NCBI GenBank assembly: GCA_003224055.1
Contig: QHYE01000067.1
Location: 18,966 to 82,965 of the forward strand
DNA from: Acidobacteriota bacterium
Lineage (GTDB): Bacteria > Acidobacteriota > Terriglobia > Acidiferrales > UBA7541
Direction: 5' to 3'
DNA: 64,000 nt
The number at the start of each line of letters is the position of its first letter. Position 1 is the first letter of the stretch. The translations under genes and the position numbers were made by a program. Below, one piece after another: positions 25,472 to 36,200 of this stretch. The notes under the pieces are model-generated. The model was not told the DNA's origin. It worked only from the letters and a program-made list of their open reading frames with translations, and made no database searches.

Positions 25472-27214
25472 TCAACGAGAGCCCCCTGGTGCAGCGATAG
25501 CGGGAGGTGGGAGCGGCTTCGTGTCCCGAATTCCGTTCCCTTCCACGATCGTATAGACCGCGTCGGGGGCGATATTATCAAGCATCTCCACTTTGCCATT
25601 GGGCCAACGAATCTCCACAGAATCGATCTTCGCGGTGGCACCGAGGCCAAAATGCTGACGGAGGTCGTTTTGCGAGAGATAACTTCCACCGGCCCGAACC
25701 TCGCTGAACTGGCGGACGCCGCCGGCAAGAATCGTGACACGCGCACCGATCGCGGCGCGATTGCTCTTGGTGCCGATCAGCTTGAAGAGCACGCGATGAT
25801 TGGCGTTCCGAGCGCGATTGATCAACAACGTAGGCGGTTCACCCACATTGAGGATGGCTATGTCCATGTTGCCGTCATTATTGACATCGCCAAAAGCAGC
25901 GCCCCGGCGGCAGGCAAGAGGGATCTGCGCCAGACCGGACGAGGCGGATATGTCCTCGAACGTGCCGTCGCGCAGGTTGCGCAGCAGTTGCATCGGCTGG
26001 CGGTACTTCACACCACCGGGGATGGCGTCCACCTGCGGGTACACGTGCCCATTTGCGACGAAGATGTCCAACCAGCCGCTGTTGTTGAAGTCTACGAATC
26101 CGGTTCCCCACTTTACGTAGGGATAGCTGGGTTGCGAAGTTTTGGAGGCCCATCCCACGTCTGTAAAGCCTTGCGGGCCCAGGTTGCGAAACAGGTTATT
26201 GGGCTGATCGGTGAAATTAGTGACGTAGATACTGAGGCGCCCGTCGTGACTGTAGTCGCCGAAGTCAACGCCCATTGAGCCCAATTCCTGTCCATCAACA
26301 CTGAGCGCTGTCCCGGTCAGAAGGCCGACTTCCTCGAACGTCCCGTCGTGCTTGTTGTGGTAGAGAAAATTGGGCCCTGCATCGTTGGCCACGTACAAAT
26401 CAGGCCAGCCGTCGTTATCATAATCGCCCCACACGACGCCGAGTCCGTACCGGTGCCGGGGATCGTCAACGCCTGCCTTCTTGGAAACCTCCTCGAAGGT
26501 GCCATCGCCGCGGTTGTGGAAAAGCAGGTCACTGTCGCCTTCCATCCCCCAAGGACCGCATTGCACCAGAATTCCCTTATAGCGACAGAATTTTTCATTG
26601 CTACCGAATTCCGGGAGCTTGTTCATATCCAGATGGACGTAGCGCGCCACAAAGAGGTCCACGTACCCGTCGCGATCGTAGTCGGCCCAGGCCGCCCCGG
26701 TCATGAAGCCGCTCCCCCGCACTCCGGCTTTCTCGGTCACATCTTCGAATTTGCAATTTCCGAGGCCGCGGTAAAGTGCGCTGCCGCCGAAGCCGGTGAC
26801 AAAGATGTCCAGTTTGCCGTCATTATCGAAGTCGGCGACGGCAATTCCCATGCCCCAGCCTTTGCGGGTCAGCCCGGCCGCTTGCGTGATGTTACTGAAC
26901 TTAAGATTTTCATCTTGATGGTAGAGAGTAATAAGAGGATCGCCACCATCGCGATAATGTTCAACGGTGGAGCCGTTGACGGTGGCAATGTCCAGTTTGC
27001 CGTCGTCGTCGCAGTCAAAGAGGGCAATACCACCGCTCATGGACTCGATGATATAGTGCTGCTCTGCAGTGGAGATATGCGAGACGGTCAAGCCCGCCTG
27101 GTGGGAGAGGTCCTCGAATTGAGCAACTCCGGCGGGCGGTGGAGTTTTAGTTTGGGCCATCGCAAGACCGAGGGAAAACAAGAGAAAGAGGGCCCGGAAA
27201 GTAACGATGAGCAT
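25472..27214 (-). CDS. CRTAC1-family secreted protein: FG-GAP/VCBS repeats plus ASPIC/UnbV domain
   Basis: A 580-residue protein starting MLIVTFRALFLLFSLGLAMAQ, a signal peptide. Residues about 55-460 contain at least six FG-GAP/VCBS blades with calcium loops: DFDNDGKLDIFVTGF, DYDRDGYVDLFVARY, DYDNDGWPDLYVAND, DYSHDGRLSIYVTNF, DFNNSGWLDIFVANG and DVNNDGNMDIAIL. The C-terminal part (about 480-560) is an ASPIC/UnbV domain ending VEIRWPNGKVEMLDNI. Expected shape is a seven-bladed extracellular propeller. The function of bacterial CRTAC1 proteins is not established; they cluster with TPR and VWA proteins, as here. The frame is open to 27514, but the signal peptide starts at 27214. The gene is divergent from the VWA gene. 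Confidence 0.9.
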   Translation of the reverse strand: MLIVTFRALFLLFSLGLAMAQTKTPPPAGVAQFEDLSHQAGLTVSHISTAEQHYIIESMSGGIALFDCDDDGKLDIATVNGSTVEHYRDGGDPLITLYHQDENLKFSNITQAAGLTRKGWGMGIAVADFDNDGKLDIFVTGFGGSALYRGLGNCKFEDVTEKAGVRGSGFMTGAAWADYDRDGYVDLFVARYVHLDMNKLPEFGSNEKFCRYKGILVQCGPWGMEGDSDLLFHNRGDGTFEEVSKKAGVDDPRHRYGLGVVWGDYDNDGWPDLYVANDAGPNFLYHNKHDGTFEEVGLLTGTALSVDGQELGSMGVDFGDYSHDGRLSIYVTNFTDQPNNLFRNLGPQGFTDVGWASKTSQPSYPYVKWGTGFVDFNNSGWLDIFVANGHVYPQVDAIPGGVKYRQPMQLLRNLRDGTFEDISASSGLAQIPLACRRGAAFGDVNNDGNMDIAILNVGEPPTLLINRARNANHRVLFKLIGTKSNRAAIGARVTILAGGVRQFSEVRAGGSYLSQNDLRQHFGLGATAKIDSVEIRWPNGKVEMLDNIAPDAVYTIVEGNGIRDTKPLPPPAIAAPGGSR

Positions 27215-27341
27215 CGATCCGGGGAAAGGATCAGGTTTGTAATGTCGCACGAGTCCCCATCCGGTCACCCTGAGTTCCGAGCAATGAATGATTGCTCGTT
27301 TAAGTAATACAGAATAATATCTGGAACGGACTGTTTCGCAT

Positions 27342-29096
27342 ATGGGCAAAATCATCAGAGCGGGGCTACTTGTACTCATCGTTTGCGCGAGCGCGGCGCC
27401 CGTTCGCGCCCAAGTCCAACAAAGCACGTCTGACTCCTCCACGGTGATCCGCGCGACGACGCGCCTGGTGCAGGTGGACGTGGTCGTTACCGACTCTTCC
27501 GGACGGCCAGCCAAAGATCGTCTCAGCGCGAAGGACTTTACGATCCTGGAAGACGGAAAGCCGCAAAAGGTTTCGTTCTTCTCTTTTCAGCAGCTTGAGG
27601 GACAAGAAAAGCGACAAATTCCTCAACTTCCACCCCATGTGGCCACGAACCGCCCAGAGTACCAACACAGCGTGGGGCCGCCGATCATCCTGCTGCTCGA
27701 TGGCATCAACACGCCGGTGGAAAACCAGATGGTTGTCCGTCAGCAGATGCTCAAGTTCCTTGCGGAGCATTTCGATCCCCGGATGCGCATTGCGGTGTTC
27801 CTCTTGGGCAACGAGCTCACGGTATTACAGGATTTCACGTCCGATCCGGCGCTGCTGACCGCAGCCATGCAGAAGTACCGTTCGCAGAGTTCAGCCGCGG
27901 GGCGACTGGGAGGCACGGACGTACAGTTGCAGGCACCGTCTGGTGGACCCAATCTTCCGCCGCAAGCACCGGCCCAGAGCGGGGGCGGAGGAGATGCCGC
28001 CGGCTCGCGCTCGCTAATGAACATCGCCTATGCGCTGGCCCGGTTTGAGAAAGAGAGCAACGCAAATACCATGGAGATGCGGGTCGCTCACACGGCGGAC
28101 GCGCTCTCCGCGATTGCACACTACCTGGCGGGATTCCCCGGACGCAAGGTGGTCATCTGGTTCTCCGCATCCTTTCCCCTGAATCTCTCCATTGTCGATC
28201 CAGAAGATTTTGATGTTTATCGCTCTTATGCCGACCGAATCCGGACCACCACAAATCTGCTGTCGGACGCCCAGGTGGCGATTTACACTGTGGATGCCCG
28301 AGGGCTGACGGGAAACGTGATTTCAGATCCGGGCGACACCGGCCGCGATGCAAACGGCAGGATGGCGCTGACGGTCGACGCGCACATGAATGCAAACAGC
28401 AAGGAGATATTCGAGCGGTTCAACAAAGAGGAAAGTTTGACCAAGGTCGCGCAAGAAACCGGCGGGCGCGTTTTCCTGAACACGAATGACCTCGATCGCG
28501 CCATCGTCGAAAGCGTGCGGGACAGCAGCACTTTCTACCAGGTTGGCTATTATCCCAGTCACAAGCAATGGGACGGGAAGTTTCATACGATCAAGGTGAA
28601 GGTAGCGGGCGATGGGTTGGCGGTGCGGCATCGCCGCGGGTACTACGCCACCGATCCCGAGAAATGGCGTAAGGACGGCGCAGGTGATATGAAGGCGGCC
28701 ATGGAAAAGAATACCATCGCGGCCACTGGCGTGCTGTTCTACGCGCGGGCTATGCCGCCGTCCGCCAATGCAGATGTGAAAGTCGAGTTCCTGGTGGACC
28801 CTCACACCATCACATTCGAGACGCAATCGGAGAACTTACGCTACTGCAACCTGGAATTTCAGGTGCAAGCCTTCACGCCGGAAGGAAAGATGGTGAAGGC
28901 CCAAGTGCAGCAAGCCGAGGCTCCGCTCAAGCAGGAAACTTTCGACCGGATCCAAAAGAACGGGCTTCCCATGCCCGTGTCCATAAAGCTCGCGCCGGGT
29001 CAGTACATGCTGCACCTCGGCGTCCGGGATAATCGAACGGGGCAGTTCGGGACATCTGAACTGACGCTCACCATCGGTGAGGCTCCGGCCCACTAA
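27342..29096 (+). CDS. Secreted VWFA-related Acidobacterial-domain protein
   Basis: A 584-residue protein with a signal peptide (about residues 1-27, GLLVLIVCASAAPVRAQ). It contains an N-terminal beta region with TTRLVQVDVVVTDSSGRPAKD, then a von Willebrand A-type Rossmann domain starting at IILLLDGINTPVENQ and including MRIAVFLLGNELTVLQDFT, GRKVVIWFSASFP, AQVAIYTVDARGL, and TGGRVFLNTNDLDRAI; this is the pattern of the VWFA-related domain described from Acidobacteria. A second beta region follows, with YYPSHKQWDGKFHTIKVKV. A Gly/Pro-rich insert lies around residues 195-225. It probably binds a partner protein outside the cell. It converges on the TPR gene at 29109. Confidence 0.92.
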   Translation: MGKIIRAGLLVLIVCASAAPVRAQVQQSTSDSSTVIRATTRLVQVDVVVTDSSGRPAKDRLSAKDFTILEDGKPQKVSFFSFQQLEGQEKRQIPQLPPHVATNRPEYQHSVGPPIILLLDGINTPVENQMVVRQQMLKFLAEHFDPRMRIAVFLLGNELTVLQDFTSDPALLTAAMQKYRSQSSAAGRLGGTDVQLQAPSGGPNLPPQAPAQSGGGGDAAGSRSLMNIAYALARFEKESNANTMEMRVAHTADALSAIAHYLAGFPGRKVVIWFSASFPLNLSIVDPEDFDVYRSYADRIRTTTNLLSDAQVAIYTVDARGLTGNVISDPGDTGRDANGRMALTVDAHMNANSKEIFERFNKEESLTKVAQETGGRVFLNTNDLDRAIVESVRDSSTFYQVGYYPSHKQWDGKFHTIKVKVAGDGLAVRHRRGYYATDPEKWRKDGAGDMKAAMEKNTIAATGVLFYARAMPPSANADVKVEFLVDPHTITFETQSENLRYCNLEFQVQAFTPEGKMVKAQVQQAEAPLKQETFDRIQKNGLPMPVSIKLAPGQYMLHLGVRDNRTGQFGTSELTLTIGEAPAH

Positions 29097-29108
29097 AAAC
29101 ATTCCCGA

Positions 29109-31379
29109 TTACTTCGAAGGGCCGTCGCTAGGACTTTTCCGCGAATTCTTCTCCTTAAGTTCCTGATAGGTGCGGAGAGCTTTATTCGCTTCCTCGACTC
29201 GGCCGATGCGACGATAAGCGAGACTCAGTTGGTAATAGTCGTAGGATTGTGCGGGTTGCAGTTGAGTGGCCGTCTCAAGGTGCTGAATCGCACCGTTTGC
29301 ATCGCCCTTGTCCAGCAGCGCCTTTCCGAGTTGATAATGCGCATCCCCGTACGCAGGCTTCGCAGCGAGTACGGTGTCGAGCAGCCGGATGGCCTCTTCC
29401 GTTTGGCGCTGCTCCAGACGGACATAGGCGAGCTGATACATGGCCGGGACGGATCGCGGATTCAGCGACAGTTCTGCGTTCAATTCCTCCACGGCCTGAT
29501 CGAGCTTGCCTTGCTTGAAATAAACCATGCCGATGAAGTAGTGCGTCTCAGGCAGGTTCGAATTCAGCTCGAGGACGCGCTGGAACTCGAGAATCGCCTC
29601 GGGGTATTGCGACTGCCCGTAGTGCGCCTGCCCCACCATGAGATGGACTTCGGGAGTGTTAGCGCCGTGCTCCAGCATTCGCGAAAAGAGGCGGCCGCCG
29701 GCGTCTGAATCGCCGCTGCGCACCAAAGCGACTCCAGCGGCGTAGAGCAACCCCGGATTGTCGGGCAACTCATTCAGAATTGGGCGGAAGGTCTCCGCAC
29801 TTTTCGTGAACTGGTCCGTCATATAGTAGCTAAGACCGAGCATCTGGCGGACGTTGACATCCTTGGGCGTCTGGCGAAGCAGACGGTCGAGCGGGCCGAT
29901 CGCGTGCTCGTAGCGTTCCGCGCGGAATGCGGCCAGGCCCCAATTGCGGTCCAGACTCTCAATCCTGGGATTCCAGCGTGCGGCTTCCGCGAACTCGTCC
30001 TCCGCGTTGGGGTAGCGAGAGGCGCGCGCGTCAATAACGCCGAGATTGTGATAGGCCTCTCCCAGCAACGCTGAAACTCGCTTTACGAATTCGGCTTCCC
30101 GGCCGCCAGAGAGCTCAGATGCGTGTGGCGCGCGCAGCAGCAGGGAGCGCAGCTCTTGCTGTCCGGAACGGGTCATCGGGGCAGCTTCGCCGGCTGCGGA
30201 AGAAGTTTCCGGCAGCTGCCGCGAATCGGGGCCTGCGTGCTGGCTGCGAAGTTGTTTGGCCAGGACGAATTCGGAATCCGCCTCCTTGTGCCGACCCAGC
30301 TTTTCCAGCGCCTTACCGACTAACTCGTGAGCGTCCGCTACGTCCGGGTGGTCCCCCTCACGCGCGGCTAGTGCGAGTGCTTTCTGCAGCGCGGCCACCG
30401 CTTTCTCCAGGTGCCCAGCATCGAAACTGGCCTGGCCCAATCGAAAGTAGGCGTCGGGATCTTCGGGGCGAGCGGCGACAACCTGTTCGAACCACTTCTC
30501 CGATTCAGTTGACTTCTGTTCTTTTGCCGCGATCATCCCCAGATAGTAGCGGCTGGTAAAGTCATCGGGGGTTATCGAAAGTTCGGCCATCAACTGTTCC
30601 CGGGCCTTCGCATAGCTTTGGGGGCCTTGGAGAAAAAAGGTGAGTCCGAGGGATGAGTGGACGCGAGATTTCTGAGGTTCAAGTTGAATCGCTTTGGCAA
30701 AATGAATGGCGGCTTGATCCAGATAGCCGGTTTCCCGATAGGCGAGACCGATCAGGACGTGCATGCTGGCGCTGGGCGGAGAGGAGGCTTGCATCTCGTC
30801 GAAGATGACGCCCGCAGGAACCGGGTTCTTCAGCTCCAGATCAGCCAGAGCCAGCAGGTAGCCGGTGTCGAAATCCGGTTGCTGCCGCAGCGCCGATTCC
30901 AAGTGCTTGGCTGCGGCTGAGAAATCGCCCTTCATAAAATGGATCTTGCCTGCAAGGTTCAACGCGCGCAGATTTTCAGGATCCCGCTGAAGCGCGGCTT
31001 CAATCGCCGACTTTGCCTTATCGAAATCACGGTTCTCAAAGTGGGCAATAGCCAGGTCAACGCGCGCCGCCACGCGGGTTGGCGCGATCTGCACGGCTCG
31101 GGCAAGCAGCTCGATTCCTTCAGTGTATTCCTTGTGGGAAACGCGCAGGTTCCCTAACTGCCGCAAGGCCCCGGAGACGGCTTCACGATACGCCTCAGCT
31201 GCTCTTTCGTAATCTCCAGCGATCTGAAAGGTCTGTGCGGATTGAAAAGCCTGCTCCGGGGAGTTTGCCTCGGTGGCAACCTTGGCCTTGGCCCTGTCCT
31301 GAGCCTGGGTTCCAGATGCTGAAAGCAGGCAGCACGCAATCCACAAACCGGGCTGCATGAAAATCCGCGTTCGAAACAT
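29109..31379 (-). CDS. Large secreted TPR-repeat protein
   Basis: A 756-residue protein with a signal peptide (about residues 1-27) and at least 15 tetratricopeptide repeats in two arrays (about residues 40-375 and 445-745) separated by a Ser/Pro/Ala-rich linker. Repeats are readable as A-x-x-L-G-x-x-x-x-x-x-x-x-Y-x-x-A. AAAGGA precedes the ATG at 31379. It probably scaffolds a periplasmic or outer-membrane complex. It follows another TPR gene (31422) after 42 bases on the same strand, so the two form an operon between the VWA gene and the second TonB receptor. No catalytic domain is visible. Confidence 0.88.
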   Translation of the reverse strand: MFRTRIFMQPGLWIACCLLSASGTQAQDRAKAKVATEANSPEQAFQSAQTFQIAGDYERAAEAYREAVSGALRQLGNLRVSHKEYTEGIELLARAVQIAPTRVAARVDLAIAHFENRDFDKAKSAIEAALQRDPENLRALNLAGKIHFMKGDFSAAAKHLESALRQQPDFDTGYLLALADLELKNPVPAGVIFDEMQASSPPSASMHVLIGLAYRETGYLDQAAIHFAKAIQLEPQKSRVHSSLGLTFFLQGPQSYAKAREQLMAELSITPDDFTSRYYLGMIAAKEQKSTESEKWFEQVVAARPEDPDAYFRLGQASFDAGHLEKAVAALQKALALAAREGDHPDVADAHELVGKALEKLGRHKEADSEFVLAKQLRSQHAGPDSRQLPETSSAAGEAAPMTRSGQQELRSLLLRAPHASELSGGREAEFVKRVSALLGEAYHNLGVIDARASRYPNAEDEFAEAARWNPRIESLDRNWGLAAFRAERYEHAIGPLDRLLRQTPKDVNVRQMLGLSYYMTDQFTKSAETFRPILNELPDNPGLLYAAGVALVRSGDSDAGGRLFSRMLEHGANTPEVHLMVGQAHYGQSQYPEAILEFQRVLELNSNLPETHYFIGMVYFKQGKLDQAVEELNAELSLNPRSVPAMYQLAYVRLEQRQTEEAIRLLDTVLAAKPAYGDAHYQLGKALLDKGDANGAIQHLETATQLQPAQSYDYYQLSLAYRRIGRVEEANKALRTYQELKEKNSRKSPSDGPSK

Positions 31380-31421
31380 CGGGTCCTTTCAAAATGTGCT
31401 TGGTGAAACCATTCGCTGCAT

Positions 31422-33044
31422 TTAGGGCTGCGGGATCGTCGCCGGAGGTTGAGAGGCAGCGTCTTTGCTTTTACGCCCCTCATCTTCCGCTTGCCGGAGC
31501 CGGTTGTAGGTGTCCAACTCGGTCCGGGCCGGTTCCTGCATCCCCAGTCGTGAGTAGGCCAAGCCTAAATGATAATGGTACTGGGGAACGGCGGGCGCAA
31601 GCTTTATAGCTTTCTCGAGTGCGGTCCGAGCCTGGTCAGGGTTTCCAATTTGCAGATACAAAGTCCCTAATTCCACTTCCGCCGAGACATGATCCGGGTT
31701 TGTCCGGACCGCCTCTTCCAGTTCTACACGTGCCGCGTCGATGTTCCCTTCCCGCCGGGCCATCAAGCCCAAATAGTAATGGGCATCGGGGGCATGGGGA
31801 TCCATCGTCAGGCAGCGCTGAAGGTCGCGCTTGGCCCCCGAAGTGTCGCCGGTCTTGAATTCCGCGATCCCCAGCATCAATTGGCTATTGGCATCGTCAG
31901 GACGGGCCGCCGCCAGCTTGCGAGCAATGGGCTCGGCCTCCTCCGGCGAATTGGCTTCGAGCAGAGTAAAGGCCAGAACGTACTCGTTGTCCGGATTATC
32001 CGGTTGAATGGCATTCAGCCTCCGCGCCACCGCGACCGCCGGGGCACGATGATCGGTTTTCAATAACGCCAGACTCAGTTTCTGCAGCACCTCGGGACGA
32101 TTTGGCTGCACCTCATCTGCGCGGCGGAGGAACCCGATCATTTCGTCCAAGTGATTTTCCTGCGCGGCGAGGCCCGCCGCTTCGTAGAGCAGATCGAAAG
32201 ACTTCGGCTGCAATTTCAGTGCTTGCGAGAGCAACGCCTGGGCGTCCTGAGGCTTTCCCTGCGCCGCCCGCAAGCGCGCAAAGGTGTGCAGGTAATCGGC
32301 CGATACTTTTACCGGTTTTACGTTGTCCATGAGATGTCCCGCATCATCCACATAGCCGTTGCGGAGAAGCACGGTCACAAAGTCTCGCAGCACTTCCGGC
32401 TGCGAGTTCGCATAACGCAGCAAAGACGGTATCAATGAGGGGACTTTGGCAGGTTCCCCGGTCGCAAAGTAGTCCGCTGCCAGGACGGGCAGAATTCGCG
32501 GAGGACGTGAGACCGCCGGGACGCGCTGCGCGGCGGCCACGGATTCCTTGTACTGGCCCGCCCCCTGATACAGAACAGCAAGCTCAACGTTGGCCGCCAC
32601 GTCGGCTGGCGTGATGGCCACCACATGCGAGTAGGAATCAATGGCCTGAGGGATGTTCCCCAGGGAACTGTACAACTTACCCAAGCCACGGTGGGCCTGC
32701 AAATCCTTGGGATCAAGAGTCAGCGCTCTGCGTAATAGCGCTTCTGCTTCCGGCGCGCGTTTCTGGCGCATGCGAATTTCCGCCATGAGGTCGAGGGCCC
32801 ACACCTGATCGGGTCGCTGGGACAGGACGCTCCAGAGCTGCTTTTCAGCATCGTCGAGCTGATTCTGAGCGATTAGCCTGGAAATGGAGCTGCGCGACGC
32901 AGACTGCGCCCGCAGAGTCTGCGGAGAAACGGTGAAGGAGATTACAAGCCCGGCCAGCATCAGACGGCAAGCGCGAGGGCAGCGTCTTAGGGGTGCAATG
33001 GCGCTCTGGCCCATGTGTCCCGTGTTCCAACAACTCGTCCGCAT
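31422..33044 (-). CDS. Secreted TPR-repeat protein
   Basis: A 540-residue protein. The N-terminus has a positively charged region and a hydrophobic stretch (about residues 22-42, LMLAGLVISFTVSPQTLRAQS), so it is probably exported. About 12 tetratricopeptide repeats fill the rest. The ATG at 33044 is preferred, with a GA-rich stretch before it; the frame also has an ATG at 33065. The C-terminal tail is charged and low-complexity. It is the upstream gene of a two-gene TPR operon with 29109 and lies downstream of the TonB receptor at 33235, separated from it by a strong terminator, so it has its own promoter. Confidence 0.85.
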   Translation of the reverse strand: MRTSCWNTGHMGQSAIAPLRRCPRACRLMLAGLVISFTVSPQTLRAQSASRSSISRLIAQNQLDDAEKQLWSVLSQRPDQVWALDLMAEIRMRQKRAPEAEALLRRALTLDPKDLQAHRGLGKLYSSLGNIPQAIDSYSHVVAITPADVAANVELAVLYQGAGQYKESVAAAQRVPAVSRPPRILPVLAADYFATGEPAKVPSLIPSLLRYANSQPEVLRDFVTVLLRNGYVDDAGHLMDNVKPVKVSADYLHTFARLRAAQGKPQDAQALLSQALKLQPKSFDLLYEAAGLAAQENHLDEMIGFLRRADEVQPNRPEVLQKLSLALLKTDHRAPAVAVARRLNAIQPDNPDNEYVLAFTLLEANSPEEAEPIARKLAAARPDDANSQLMLGIAEFKTGDTSGAKRDLQRCLTMDPHAPDAHYYLGLMARREGNIDAARVELEEAVRTNPDHVSAEVELGTLYLQIGNPDQARTALEKAIKLAPAVPQYHYHLGLAYSRLGMQEPARTELDTYNRLRQAEDEGRKSKDAASQPPATIPQP

Positions 33045-33170
33045 CTCGCTCTCTCTGTGCTGCACTGGAAACGAGCTTTGCCCGCGAAATTTTGCGCTAA
33101 TAAACCTAATGATATCGCAATCCAGCTGGAGCAGGACGGATTCCGCAATCCTGCTCCCAACTCGATGGCA

Positions 33171-33206
33171 TGAAAAAAGCCGGGCCTGACGAAAGTCAGG
33201 CCCGGC
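33171..33206 (-). terminator. Strong rho-independent terminator after the second TonB receptor
   Basis: GCCGGGCCTGAC at 33179-33190 and its perfect complement at 33195-33206 form a 12-bp stem with a 4-base loop. Read on the minus strand, it is followed by TTTTTT (33178-33173). It ends the receptor transcript 29 bases after its stop codon. Confidence 0.92.
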
Positions 33207-33234
33207 TCAGCAATTGTGTACCGTTCAAAAGAAG

Positions 33235-36200
33235 CTAGAAGATGAACTTCAGTGCGTACTGAATCTCCCTGTTGCCGCTTTGGCTCAAGAATTCAGTTTG
33301 CCCAAAGCGGTCGCCCGCAGCAAGTGTGCCGCCCTTAAGGGCCACACACGTATCCGGAGTAGTCTTGCAATTTGCCCCCGAGGCGTCCACAGGAATGACT
33401 CCTGTCACGTTGTACCCCAGGTTCGAGCCATTGAACCGGAACTGGGGGTGATTGAACACGTTAAACATTTCCAGGCGAAGCTGCAGTTTAAACCTCTCGG
33501 TCATCTTCCAGTTCTTGACGATGGAGAAGTCTACGTTGTCCACGGGAGGACCCGGGCAAGCTCCAGGGCCGGAGTTGCCGAAGGTGCCCAGCTTGTAGCC
33601 GTCCCAAGTGAAAGCTTTGGGATCGAGCCATTGATTCCTAGGGGAACTACTGAGATGGCAGGGCTGACTGTAGTCTCGCAACGGCCTGCCTGTGAAGGAT
33701 CCACTGGTCGCTGTGCCGGATGCGTCTCCCAGGCTATTGCTGCCTTGGATGGTCAACGCGTTGCCGCTGGCGTAGTTCACGATAGTATTGGATTCCCAAC
33801 CACCCGCGACCTGCCGAACAAAGGTGTTGGAGTTCTTCAGCGCTGGCAAATTATAGATCAGTGTAGCGCTGAGAACGTGCCTACGGTCGAAGTCCACGGG
33901 GCCGCGATTTGCCCTGTGGTTGGTATTGTCGGCAAAAACAGTTCCCGTGCCCACGTAGCCGAACGTGGTGTCGCCCAGATTCTTAGAGAACGTGTAAGCG
34001 ACCTGGAGCATCGAGTTGTTCTGGAATTTATTGCTGAACATGGCCTGCAGGGAATGATAAATGGAATCGCCGGTGTGGGCCCAGATTGTCATTTGGCCGG
34101 ACGTGTTATAGGGGTAGGGCTTGAGAGTCTCTGGCTTGCCTCCCGTCACCGCCAGTTGTGCTGCGTGCAGGCGATCCGCCACGGGAATCTGGTTGGCATC
34201 ATAGGCGTTCTGCAAATGAATGCCACGGTTTGCCACCCAGCCAACTTCCAGCTTGCTGTTCCTCCACAGGGCCGTTTCCGTGGTCAGATTCCACTGCCAA
34301 CTATTGGCCTGCTTGGGACTTGGATCGAGTCCTTGGTGCGGAGAACCACCCAGAGAAACGTCAAACGCGCAGCCCTGTGTAACGCAAATGTCAGCGTTCC
34401 CGGCATGCAACGGATTAGGAGTTCCGTCAGGGTTTTTGGCGTTGATAACAGTTAAGGCGCCGTCCAAGGTTCTGACCGAGCCGGTGCTTACACCGAACGG
34501 AGTGTTGTTCGAGCGCATGCTGATGGCCAGCAGGCGGTCACGGGAGAAGAACTGGCCTACACCGGCGCGGAGGGCAAAGCGCCCGGTGCCAAATACATCC
34601 CAGGCAACGCCGACACGCGGCGCGATCATGTGATTGTTGTTGTGCACCAGCGAGCGGTTCTCAAAAAACGGCGGCACAATGCTGGAACCGATGGTAGAGC
34701 AAAGATTCGTGGCCCCTTTGGCCAAGACCATGCCACGGCAGGAATCGCTAGTTGAAAAAGCGGTTTCCGCTGCATAGACCGCTGGCGAGAAACTGGCAAG
34801 CTTGTTGTCATCCAGGTAAGGCGCCCGGATGATGGACCAGCGGGCCCCGTAGTTCAGTGTCACGCGGCGACCGACCTTATATGTGTCGCCACCATAGAAT
34901 TCATAGTCCCGCCACCGTACCAGGGCGGTGTTGTCATGTTGGGCTTCGTCGTAACCGAAGGTCTCGCCTCTAAGCAGATGGTCGGCATAAAAATTGGTCG
35001 TGCCAATGGCCGCTGTACATGTCGACCCCGACCATCCGCCTGCAGAACAACCGTTGAAATTCGGGTTAGCCCACCCCGGCCCCTTGTAATCCACTGCGGC
35101 GCTCTGGGCGTCTCCTCCGCCCCAGATCTCACCGCCTTCCGCGCCGACCTCCTCATCCTTGGCGTTGCGGCTGTAGAGGAACCCAACCTTGAAGGTGTGC
35201 TTCCCGGAAACCTTAGAAAAATCGTCTTTCCAGACAAAGAGATCCTGGCGGTTCTTCCAAGGCGAGATGATCCCGAGTAATCCGGAGGGAGTCGTGCCAG
35301 CCCAGAAAACCGGCTCTGCCGCCTGGTCCCCATGAATTTTGTCGCTGAAGGGGAACAGTCGCGGGATCGCCGCGTTGATCTTGTCGTTCAGTGTGGGATC
35401 GTCGCCGGCGCGGCTGACGGTGATGCGGTTTCCCGACCAGGAAAACTGAAAGTCATTGACCGCGGTGTTGCTTATGGTGGTGGTAATTTTTGCCACGGAC
35501 ATTTTGCCCGGCTGGTTCCAGGTGTCGGAAAGTGCGGGGTAGTCGCTGTCGCCCCACAGCCCAGCGGCCTCATCTGCGTGAAGCGAGTTGACCCAGGCGT
35601 CCTGCGTATACCTGAGCATCAGGCTGGTCTTCTTGGTGATGTTCCAGTCACCGCGGATGTTCTCTTCGCGCCAGTCAACGGGGATTCTTACCTGGTCGAT
35701 CCAATTGTTCTGAGCGCAGAGATCCGCCCTATTCGGGAGCGGCAAGGTTGCAAGATACGCCTGTCCCCCCGGGCTGAGGCGGTTTGCAGGGATTTTGTCG
35801 TTCGTCACGCCGGTCACAGGATCGACAAAGCGGTTACCCGTCTCGGGGTCAAGGGGAATGGCCGGACCCAAGCAGGCTGTGCCACTAGCTGTGGCTGCGG
35901 CATGGGCTGCTGCCAAGTCACTGAAGTCTCCGCCGAACTCCGACGCTGTCGGTATCCAGTGGCTATGAACCCTGCCGCGGCGCTCGCGGTTCCATTCTTC
36001 AGACCAAAAGAAAAACAACTTGTCCTTCTTGATGGGACCACCGACGGTGTAACCAAAATCGTTGCGGCGCAGTAATTGCTTTTTGCAACTGGTGTCGCTT
36101 GGCAAGGTGCAGCCGCTCTGGAGGAAGTAATTCTTCGCATTCAGCGCGTTGTTCCTGCCGAAGTAGTAGACGTCGCCATGGTATTGGTTGGCTCCGCCCT